Shown here: positions 1-6,130 of the stretch, one piece after another
Layout of the letters: each line of letters opens with the position of its first letter
How positions within the stretch are numbered: the stretch's first letter is position 1
Source of the DNA: CAIOZW01 sp049317725
Lineage (GTDB): Bacteria; Acidobacteriota; Blastocatellia; RBC074
DNA: 6,226 bases
NCBI GenBank assembly: GCA_049317725.1
Contig: JBMOHS010000211.1
Coordinates: forward strand, 1 to 6,226
Direction: 5' to 3'
The notes under the pieces: model-generated
Databases searched by the model: none
Seen by the model: only the letters and a program-made list of their open reading frames with translations
What the model was told of the DNA's origin: nothing
Program-made: the position numbers and the translations under genes

Positions 1-10
1 GTCAGGTGGC

Positions 11-1324
<1,314 letters not shown>

Positions 1325-1330
1325 CTCGAT

Positions 1331-1336
1331 CCTCCC
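1331..1336 (-). promoter_or_regulatory. xylA Shine-Dalgarno (GGGAGG)
   Basis: On the minus strand GGGAGG is followed by the 6-nt spacer ATCGAG and then ATG at 1324. This near-ideal ribosome binding site decides the xylA start in favour of 1324 over the in-frame ATG at 1420. Confidence 0.8.
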
Positions 1337-1406
1337 ATCCTTGGTCTGTTGGTCTGGTAAAAGACAGAAGTTCTCACACCGCCCCGGAAAAGCGCAATCG
1401 TTGCTG

Positions 1407-1436
1407 GCGATGAACCGCAAAAGATCGATTCATCGC
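1407..1436. promoter_or_regulatory. Perfect 8-bp inverted repeat upstream of xylA (candidate operator)
   Basis: The arms GCGATGAA (1407-1414) and TTCATCGC (1429-1436) are exact reverse complements separated by 14 nt. The centre lies about 100 bp upstream of the xylA start, a suitable place for a regulator site. Sugar-isomerase genes are often controlled by XylR-type repressors that bind such palindromes, but this arm sequence is not one I recognise. It could also be a hairpin, or chance. No convincing -35/-10 pair was found between it and xylA. Confidence 0.35.
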
Positions 1437-1453
1437 TTGATCTGACGTGAATA

Positions 1454-1495
1454 GGGGCGAGGGGCGAGGGGCGAGGGGCGAGGGACGAGGGACGA
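1454..1495 (+). repeat. Tandem heptad array, 6 copies (4 GGGGCGA + 2 GGGACGA)
   Basis: Four exact GGGGCGA units (1454-1481) are followed by two GGGACGA units (1482-1495) without gaps. The plus strand has six runs of at least three G spaced by 3-4 nt, which fits the G-quadruplex consensus. The array starts 130 bp upstream of the xylA start codon, and its C-rich strand would be the sense strand for xylA. Confidence 0.9.
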
Positions 1496-1586
1496 GAGGA
1501 AGAAGAGGAGAATGTCGGCGATGCGCCCGCAAAAACCTCCGCGTCTCCGCGTCTCCGTGTGAAAAAGACAACCGGGCCGGCGTTGG

Positions 1587-1618
1587 GGGAAGAGACTCAC
1601 GCGAAGACGCGAAGACGC
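1587..1618. repeat. 32-bp dispersed repeat, copy 1
   Basis: Thirty-two bases beginning GGGAAGAGACTCACGCGAAG are identical to 6169-6200 downstream of the aminotransferase gene. Both copies continue into a G-rich run (GGGGAGAG...). Two copies about 4.6 kb apart, both outside the intact genes, indicate a dispersed intergenic repeat family. Positions 1596-1622 also form an imperfect inverted repeat with 1695-1721 (24 of 27 positions match), with a heptad array in the loop. Confidence 0.88.
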
Positions 1619-1640
1619 GAAGCGGGGAGAGGTGGGAAGA

Positions 1641-1668
1641 GGGATGAGGGATGAGGGATGAGGGGAGA
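1641..1668 (+). repeat. Tandem heptad array (3 GGGATGA + GGGGAGA)
   Basis: Three exact GGGATGA units (1641-1661) and one variant, GGGGAGA (1662-1668). Four G-runs spaced by ATGA fit a G-quadruplex consensus on the plus strand. The array lies in the loop between the inverted CTTCGCG/CGCGAAG arms. Confidence 0.88.
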
Positions 1669-1742
1669 GTGTGGCTGAGCTGATTCCCAAAAACTTTCGC
1701 GGCTTCGCGCCTTCGCGTGAGACAAACAACCGGGCCCTTGCC
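1641..1742. repeat. ~102-bp direct repeat, copy A
   Basis: Matches 1761-1862 with an exact 120-bp offset and about 8 mismatches by eye (roughly 92% identity). The unit runs from heptads through GGGGAGA, GATTCCCAAAAACTTTCGCG, the CTTCGCG block and GTGAGA to GCCCTTGCC. The segment from ATTCCC to GTGAGA is identical in both copies. Most differences are transitions, which suggests an old tandem duplication with the inner part conserved. Confidence 0.9.
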
Positions 1743-1746
1743 GGGA

Positions 1747-1788
1747 GGGATGAGGGACGAGGGACGAGGGATGAGGGATGAGGGGAGA
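1747..1788 (+). repeat. Tandem heptad array (5 units + GGGGAGA)
   Basis: The units in order are GGGATGA, GGGACGA, GGGACGA, GGGATGA, GGGATGA and GGGGAGA. Six G-runs with 4-nt spacers fit a G-quadruplex consensus on the plus strand. The copy number differs from the matching array at 1641-1668, as expected if heptads are gained and lost by slippage. Confidence 0.88.
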
Positions 1789-1862
1789 ATGTGGCCGAAC
1801 CGATTCCCAAAAACTTTCGCGGCTTCGCGCCTTCGCGTGAGAAAAACAACCAAGCCCTTGCC
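1761..1862. repeat. ~102-bp direct repeat, copy B
   Basis: Partner of 1641-1742 at a 120-bp offset. Copy B ends in AAACAACCAAGCCCTTGCC where copy A has AAACAACCGGGCCCTTGCC. A third, more diverged unit covers about 1531-1586 (AAAAACCTCCGCGTC... GACAACCGGGCC). Confidence 0.9.
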
Positions 1863-1910
1863 AGCAGAAAGAAGCTCACGTAGTGGCTCGGAGGTTTTTC
1901 CAGAAGCGGA

Positions 1911-2159
1911 TCACTCACACGCTCCTGTTCTTTCCCTCGCCCCTCGTCCCTGTCCCCTGTCCCCTCGCTTAGCGAGTGTCTTGGCCCGTTCTACGCCCAA
2001 CTGAATCCGGTCATTTTCGATGGCCGAGATGGTTGACTGGGGGATTCCGGAGATCTCGGCCAATTGATTTTGGCTGAGCCCTTGCAGTTCTCGCAGGATT
2101 CGGACCGACTCGCCGACCGATACCTCAACCTGACGTTCAGCCGTTCGATATTCGCTCAT
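1911..2159 (-). CDS. XRE/HigA-type antitoxin with replaced C-terminus (82 aa)
   Basis: DNA-binding antitoxin of a toxin-first (HigBA-like) type II module; it should neutralise the toxin encoded just upstream and repress the shared promoter. Residues about 14-63 form a clear helix-turn-helix of the XRE type: VGESVRILRELQGLSQ, then NQLAEISGIPQSTISAIEND, then LGVERAKTLAK. From memory, relatives continue after this helix with a short conserved tail containing HPAVLVFP. Here residues 65-82 (RGDRGQGRGARERTGACE) are instead the translation of inverted GGGGACA/GGGACGA heptads and flanking sequence, so the natural C-terminus is missing. GGAG sits 8 nt before the ATG, inside the toxin end, and only one base separates the toxin stop from this start. 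The gene may still give a DNA-binding protein, but toxin binding is doubtful. The family call is secure; functionality is not. Confidence 0.85.
   Translation of the reverse strand: MSEYRTAERQVEVSVGESVRILRELQGLSQNQLAEISGIPQSTISAIENDRIQLGVERAKTLAKRGDRGQGRGARERTGACE
1937..1964 (-). repeat. Inverted heptad array inside the antitoxin 3' end
   Basis: On the plus strand the units are TCGCCCC, TCGTCCC, TGTCCCC, TGTCCCC, the complement of the GGGGCGA/GGGACGA family, so this array points opposite to the other three. It is read in frame as the tail of the antitoxin. Four G-runs on the minus strand would put a potential RNA G-quadruplex in the antitoxin transcript. Confidence 0.85.
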
Positions 2160-2160
2160 G

Positions 2161-2440
2161 CTACTTTCTCCGATAGTCATGGGGGCTGACATTCTCGACT
2201 CGAACCAGGACTCGATCGCGCTCAACCTTGTAGATGACCCGGTACTGAAGTGTGAGGCGTGATGATCGGTACCCACGCCATTCGCCGGATAACGCCTCGT
2301 CATTCAGCCCATTGATTAAACGCAAACCTTGAGGTCCCGAGAGCGACATGATGTCTTTCCATTTGTCGTACTTTTTTCACCTCCAAGGGGGCTGACTCAA
2401 GGCTCTTGGTGACACGACGATGCTCGAGGATGAACCACAT
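2161..2440 (-). pseudogene. RelE-family mRNA interferase toxin, frameshifted
   Basis: RelE/StbE/HigB-type toxin, normally a ribosome-dependent or free mRNA endonuclease. Two frames joined at an A6 run (2372-2377 on the plus strand) give one 92-residue protein. From ATG 2440 it reads MWFILEHRRVTK, SLESAPLEVKK; removing one A then continues YDKWKDIMSLSGPQGLR, GEWRGYRSSRL, YRVIYKV and the C-terminal HDYRRK. This order (N-terminal strand and helices, the SGPQGLR-like turn, RSSRL, RVIYKV, HDYRR) and the length fit the family. As sequenced, the 2440 frame is shifted at the A run, and the downstream frame has a TGA right at the junction. An in-frame ATG at 2349 allows only a 62-residue fragment without the N-terminal helices. 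The stop TAG (2161-2163) is one base before the antitoxin start. No strong ribosome site precedes 2440. It is probably inactive unless slippage or a sequencing error restores the frame. Confidence 0.82.
2168..2171 (-). promoter_or_regulatory. Antitoxin Shine-Dalgarno (GGAG) within toxin 3' end
   Basis: GGAG followed by 8 nt (AAAGTAGC) and ATG at 2159. It lies inside the last codons of the toxin, supporting co-transcription and coupled translation of the pair and the choice of MSEYRTAE as the antitoxin N-terminus. Confidence 0.6.
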
Positions 2441-2476
2441 ACCGCAGATAGGCTACATCCTAATTATGGTAGGTCA

Positions 2477-2501
2477 AGATCGTGAATTCGTTTGACGATC
2501 T
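2477..2501. promoter_or_regulatory. Inverted repeat AGATCGT-N11-ACGATCT upstream of toxin (candidate operator)
   Basis: Perfect 7-bp arms (2477-2483 and 2495-2501) with an 11-nt spacer, 37 bp upstream of the toxin ATG at 2440. An alternative overlapping pair is GTCAA/TTGAC (2473-2477, 2492-2496). On the minus strand a TTGACC hexamer lies at the downstream edge and could be a -35 element, but no good -10 follows at 17 nt. HigA-type antitoxins commonly bind palindromes at their own promoter, so this is a reasonable operator candidate. Confidence 0.35.
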
Positions 2502-2508
2502 CGTACTT

Positions 2509-2561
2509 CAAGGCTACGTTTTTGTAGGAATGAAGTTTCAGATCGCAAAAATGTAGCTTTG
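2509..2561 (+). other. 16-bp stem-loop (candidate structured RNA or terminator-like hairpin)
   Basis: The left arm CAAGGCTACGTTTTTG (2509-2524) pairs with the right arm CAAAAATGTAGCTTTG (2546-2561) over 16 positions with a 21-nt loop. Fourteen pairs are Watson-Crick. The other two are G-U only if the plus strand is transcribed; on the minus strand they become A-C mismatches. That favours a plus-strand RNA, if it is functional. No T-run follows, so it is not a standard terminator. It could also be an inverted-repeat scar of a lost element. Confidence 0.45.
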
Positions 2562-3266
2562 CTGCCGTCGGGCGACCTTCTGCCGCGAGCCATCCTGGCA
2601 CTCCCACCCTCGACACCACTCAGCACTCGGTTCTGGCTTGGCGATGACCGGCGCCGAGATCCGCCTTTCGGCCGGCGGCCTCAGGATCTCCCCGACGACA
2701 GCCAGTTCAGCCGCGAAGATCGAAGCGGACGTCACCGCACTCCCTGGCCGATTCACTAAATTATTTCAAAATTATCGGCGCTACATTATCGTTGTTCCTA
2801 AATCGTTTCAATACAATTTTGCCGGAAATGTGCCGAGACGGACTTCTGATGAAAAAGAGCGTAAGTCAGAGATGCATGGATGTTTACTGCTCGGTGTTGT
2901 CTATGGCACATTTTTTGCACAACCTATTGAATAATGCATTGCTCTCAAAGCAGGTAGCACTAAGCGGGAGTGAATGGCGCGTTGTCGGCACAGGCGCGGC
3001 GAGTCGATTTTGGCGATCAGTTCAACAATCGAACGACGCAGCGGGGAGGGGATGGCATCTTCTGGGTGCCGCCGTTCTTCGTCTTGACGATCACGGGGCA
3101 GGGAGCGACGCTGGCCAGCCCATTTCCGAATGGGCTCAACCAGTCGATTGGCAATTCGAGAGGCCAGCTGACCAATGTTGGAGACGCGACCCAACTTTAC
3201 CCACGTCATCCAAGTGAGCGTTCGACTGTTCTGGTAGCAGGGGGCAGGCAGGGAATGGAGCTCGGA
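2562..3266. other. Intergenic stretch without a recognisable gene
   Basis: I recognise no product in any frame. Positions about 2562-2756 are GC-rich with short open frames on both strands; the minus frame 2538-2756 starts with GTG and resembles no family I know. Positions about 2757-2960 are distinctly AT-rich, unlike the rest of the window, and could hold the sulP promoter, though I found no convincing -35/-10 pair. Positions 2970-3266 are open in the sulP frame, but the residues read like non-coding translation and a better start lies at 3267. A minus-strand frame through about 2940-3215 (containing GQLASRIANRLVEPIRKW) is also open, but I cannot tie it to a family. Gene remnants are possible. 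Confidence 0.6.
3257..3260 (+). promoter_or_regulatory. sulP Shine-Dalgarno (GGAG)
   Basis: GGAG, a 6-nt spacer (CTCGGA), then ATG at 3267. This favours 3267 over the in-frame ATG at 3255, whose nearest purine run (AGGGA) is too close. The two starts differ by only four residues. Confidence 0.5.
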
Positions 3267-4979
3267 ATGAAACGTCGAACCACCGAAAGACAATTCTCCG
3301 GGAACCTCGCGCAGTGGCGCGGCGACTGTTTGGGGGGAACGGTCGCCGCGCTGATTGCAATTCCCTACAGCGTGGCGCTCTCGATCGCCATGGGGTTGCC
3401 GCCGGAGGCGGGGCTCTACACGACGATTGTGGGAGGGTTGATCTCTGGGATGCTCTCGCGGGCGCCGATCGTCATCAGCGGCCTTTCGGCGACCGTGGTT
3501 CCGGTGTTGGCGGCCCTGGTCAAGGTCCATGGCATCGAGGCTGCGCTGACCGCCGGGGCGATCAGCGGGTTGATCATGACTTTGATCGGGGTGATGCGCT
3601 GGGGCCGCTTCTTCAGCTACCTGCCAGTGGCGGTGATCGGGGCCTTTACCAGTGGGCTGGGGGTGATCATTGTCGTGTCGCAGATGCGCCAAGTCTTTGG
3701 GATGAGTCAGAAACCGGCGTCGATCGGGTTCAATCTCGGGGTGGTCGATGATCTGTTGGCGGTGCTTCTCCATCTCGAGAGCAGTCAGTGGGGAGTCTTC
3801 TTGATTGGGTTGATCGTTATTGTCACGATGTTTGTGTGGCCACGAGCGGCACCCAAGTTGGAGCGATATCTGCCAGCCTCGCTGGTCGCGGTCTTCCTCG
3901 CCACCTTCGCCGCTGATCTGTCAGGGATCGAGATTGAGCGGATCGGAACGCTGCCGGCGAGCTTTGTGGCACCGAGTCTCGGGTCGATCGACCTGACCCA
4001 CTTCTCCGATCTGATTCATCCGGCGCTGACCCTGGCGGGGTTGATCACGATCAATCAACTGCTGACAATTGTCGTCACAGACCGGCTCGCACCAGATGGC
4101 AACGAGGTGAGGTTCAACCGGGAACTGGTCGCCCAGGGGGTAGCCAATACGGTCTGCCCGTTCTTTGGTGCCCCGCCGGGGGTGGCCATGCTCGCGCGGA
4201 CGATCGCCAGCAAGAAGGCCGGTGCGGTCAGCCGTTGGTCGGTCATCGCGCACAGCTTGGTGCTGGTCATCTTTCTTCTGCCGCTGCGCGACTTGATCGG
4301 CCGAATCCCCCTGGTTGTCTTGGCGGGGGTGACAGTGACCGTCGGGCTGCAACTGATCGGTGTCGAGCGATTCAGGGAACTGCGGCGCGGCAGCAAGTTG
4401 GATGCGGCGCTCTTTCTCCTGACCTTTGGGCTGGTGGTGGTCACGGACTTGATCGTTGGAGTGGGGGTCGGGATGCTGATCGCGATGCTCCATTTCGTCG
4501 AACGGTCAGCCAAATCCTCCCAGATTGAGAAGATCGAGCCGCCGCCGGCTCCACTGCTCGCGGCGCTGTCGCCGGTTGGGGCCTGTCATGGATCGGGTGT
4601 CGGGGCCTATCGTGTCACCGGGCCGCTCTTCTTTGGATCGAGTGAGCGGATCTTCACCCAGCTCTTGAAGGAGCGCTTTACCGCCGATCTGGTGCTCGAT
4701 CTGGCGAGGGCCGGGCCGATCGATTCCGGCGCCCTCAGCTTTTTTCGCCGCCTGGGGGAGCGGCAGCGGACGATGGGCGGCCGTCTGCATTTGACAGGCC
4801 TCGATCCGTCGATCGCCGACGAGATCGAGAGGTCCGGCCTCGCGCCGGAGATCGTCTGGCTCATTCGCCATCACCAAGTCGAAACGGCGGGCACCGCCGG
4901 CGTAGTATTTGGGGGAGAGCCCTTGCCCGGGCCTCTCCTCCACCTGAACCCATCATCAACAGGAGGATCATCGAGATGA
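3267..4979 (+). CDS. SulP-family anion transporter with STAS domain (570 aa)
   Basis: Inner-membrane transporter of the SulP/SLC26 family, which carries sulfate, bicarbonate or other anions; the substrate cannot be read from sequence. The N-terminal half has the family pattern GLPPEAGLYTTIVGGLISGM (43-62), then SRAPIVISGLSATVVPVL (64-81). About ten or more hydrophobic segments span residues 21-410. A strongly family-like loop, FNRELVAQGVANT then FGAPPGVAMLARTIASKKAG, is at 283-319. A cytoplasmic STAS domain occupies about 445-535, with PIDSGALSFFRRL (485-497) matching the conserved STAS loop and helix. Length is typical. The last ~30 residues (GTAGVVFGGEPLPG...) are low-complexity, cover a hairpin and the next gene's ribosome site, and may come from loss of an earlier stop. 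The stop overlaps the next start as ATGA, so the two genes are probably co-translated. The start could be 3255 instead. Family is secure; function beyond anion transport is not. Confidence 0.92.
   Translation: MKRRTTERQFSGNLAQWRGDCLGGTVAALIAIPYSVALSIAMGLPPEAGLYTTIVGGLISGMLSRAPIVISGLSATVVPVLAALVKVHGIEAALTAGAISGLIMTLIGVMRWGRFFSYLPVAVIGAFTSGLGVIIVVSQMRQVFGMSQKPASIGFNLGVVDDLLAVLLHLESSQWGVFLIGLIVIVTMFVWPRAAPKLERYLPASLVAVFLATFAADLSGIEIERIGTLPASFVAPSLGSIDLTHFSDLIHPALTLAGLITINQLLTIVVTDRLAPDGNEVRFNRELVAQGVANTVCPFFGAPPGVAMLARTIASKKAGAVSRWSVIAHSLVLVIFLLPLRDLIGRIPLVVLAGVTVTVGLQLIGVERFRELRRGSKLDAALFLLTFGLVVVTDLIVGVGVGMLIAMLHFVERSAKSSQIEKIEPPPAPLLAALSPVGACHGSGVGAYRVTGPLFFGSSERIFTQLLKERFTADLVLDLARAGPIDSGALSFFRRLGERQRTMGGRLHLTGLDPSIADEIERSGLAPEIVWLIRHHQVETAGTAGVVFGGEPLPGPLLHLNPSSTGGSSR
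4914..4938 (+). other. GC-rich hairpin in sulP 3' end, upstream of the next gene
   Basis: GGAGAGCCC (4914-4922) pairs with GGGCCTCTCC (4929-4938), with one bulged C and a 6-nt loop, giving 9 pairs. It ends 22 nt before the AGGAGG of the aminotransferase gene. With no T-run it is not a classical terminator; it may affect mRNA stability or coupling, or be a former intergenic hairpin now read through. Confidence 0.4.
4961..4966 (+). promoter_or_regulatory. Aminotransferase Shine-Dalgarno (AGGAGG)
   Basis: Perfect AGGAGG with a 9-nt spacer before ATG 4976, inside the sulP coding sequence. It supports the start at 4976 and shows that the second gene can initiate on its own as well as by coupling. 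The context GGAGGATCATCGAGATG closely resembles xylA's GGAGGATCGAGATG. Confidence 0.75.
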
Positions 4980-6130
4980 GCAGTGAAAAACGTGACAGAT
5001 TCGGGGACACGCGGATCGTCTCTCGCCGCGACTTTGGCCGGATGGCCGCCTTGCTCTCGGCCGGCGCCATGCTCCCGTTCTACAGTGAGACTACCCTTGC
5101 CCAATTGTCGAGGCTGGGCCCCTTGCCGGCCGATGCCGTCAAGATCAACGCCAATGAGAATCCACTCGGCCCCTGCGTCGAAGCGATCGACGCCATCACC
5201 AAGTTTGTTGCCAAGGGGGGCCGCTACCTCTACGAAGAGACCGATGTCTTCAGCCGGACGCTGGCTGAGCAGGAGGGGCTCGACCCGGAGTACGTTCTGC
5301 CGTTTCCAGGATCGAGCGATCCGCTCCACCGGGCGGTGCTCGCCTACTGTTCGAAGGAGAAGCCCTTCATCGTCGCCGACCCTGGTTATGAAGCGGGCAG
5401 TCGTGCCGCGCAGTTCATTGGGGCCAAGGTCGTCAAGGTCCCGCTGACCGCGACCCATGCTCACGACCTGCGCGCCATGGTCAAGGCGGCTCACGAACGC
5501 AAGGCTGGTTTGATCTACATCTGCAATCCCAACAACCCGACCGGCACCATCACCCCTCGGGAAGAGATCGAATGGGCCGTCGCCAATAAACCCGAGGAGA
5601 CGCTGATCCTCCTCGATGAGGCCTACATTCACCTCAGCGACGAGCCACTCGCCTCCGACCTCGTCGCGATGGACAAGGATGTGATCATCCTCCGAACTTT
5701 CTCGAAGCTCTACGGGATGGCCGGTCTGCGCGCCGGCTGCGCCATCGGTCGGCCGGATCTGATCAGCCGGCTGAAAAATTACGGTGCCGGAGCCCTGCCG
5801 CTGACCGGCATGGTCGCCGCGACCGCCAGCCTCAAGGTCAAGAACCTCGTTCCCGAAAGGCGGAAACTGATCCGCGAGATACGCGAGGAGACCTTCTCCT
5901 TCCTCAGCAAGAACGGGATCGGCTTTGTCCCTTCCGTCAGCAACTGCTTCATGCTCGACGCCAAAATGCCGGCCCGCCGGCTCGTTACCGCACTGCAGAA
6001 AGAGAAGGTCTACATCGGCCGCGTCTGGCCGGCTTGGCCGACTCACGCCCGGGTGACGATTGGTACCCGTGACGAGATGGCCAAGTTCAAAACGGCCCTC
6101 GCCAAGGTGATGGGAGATCTCAAGGCCTGA
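4976..6130 (+). CDS. Tat-exported HisC-like PLP-dependent aminotransferase (384 aa)
   Basis: Fold-type I aminotransferase (class I/II) closest to histidinol-phosphate aminotransferase. The PLP site is complete: NPNNPTG (184-190), D214 and Y217 in DEAYIHL, the Schiff-base lysine K244 in RTFSKLYGMAGLRAG, and R252. The spacing equals E. coli HisC N157/D184/Y187/K214/R222 as I remember it, shifted by 30. Unlike biosynthetic HisC it starts with a Tat signal: SRRDF (16-20), a hydrophobic stretch AALLSAGAML (24-33), and a likely cleavage near TTLAQ (39-43). Tat exports folded proteins, so a cofactor-loaded enzyme in the periplasm is plausible. The region before the C-terminal arginine motif reads IGRVWPAWPTHARVTIGT (347-364), unlike the usual HisC VRP-type segment, so the substrate may differ. 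It overlaps sulP by 4 nt (ATGA) with a strong AGGAGG. No histidine-biosynthesis genes are nearby. Family and export signal are secure; substrate unknown. Confidence 0.93.
   Translation: MSSEKRDRFGDTRIVSRRDFGRMAALLSAGAMLPFYSETTLAQLSRLGPLPADAVKINANENPLGPCVEAIDAITKFVAKGGRYLYEETDVFSRTLAEQEGLDPEYVLPFPGSSDPLHRAVLAYCSKEKPFIVADPGYEAGSRAAQFIGAKVVKVPLTATHAHDLRAMVKAAHERKAGLIYICNPNNPTGTITPREEIEWAVANKPEETLILLDEAYIHLSDEPLASDLVAMDKDVIILRTFSKLYGMAGLRAGCAIGRPDLISRLKNYGAGALPLTGMVAATASLKVKNLVPERRKLIREIREETFSFLSKNGIGFVPSVSNCFMLDAKMPARRLVTALQKEKVYIGRVWPAWPTHARVTIGTRDEMAKFKTALAKVMGDLKA

Larger units (their letters stand above)
1454..1964. repeat. Composite intergenic repeat tract
   Basis: This stretch between xylA and the toxin-antitoxin pair is built from two motif types. 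Type one is tandem 7-bp G-rich units (GGGGCGA, GGGACGA, GGGATGA, GGGGAGA). Type two is 9-bp-periodic blocks of GCGAAGACG or its complement (CTTCGCG, or CTCCGCGT in the leftmost unit). The order heptads - spacer - AAAAAC - CTTCGCG block - GTGAGA - AAACAACC - GGGCC recurs three times, at about 1454-1586, 1641-1746 and 1747-1866. The heptads appear once more, inverted, at 1937-1964. Open frames across it translate into repetitive SREGAKPRKFLG-like peptides. From memory, such peptides are a common annotation artefact of this repeat type, so I call no gene here apart from the antitoxin end, which overlaps its right edge. Confidence 0.9.

Noticed and set aside
1374..1918. Two overlapping minus-strand open frames (159 and 162 codons) across the repeat tract
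   Set aside because: They translate only the heptads and CTTCGCG blocks into repetitive peptides, with no independent coding signal.
1454..1964. Possible CRISPR array because of regularly repeated units
   Set aside because: Repeats are contiguous heptads and diverged 120-bp duplications, with no unique spacers of uniform length between identical repeats.
2970..3266. N-terminal extension of sulP from ATG 2970 (99 extra residues)
   Set aside because: The extra residues do not resemble a SulP N-terminus; a GGAG-supported ATG at 3267 gives a normal family length.
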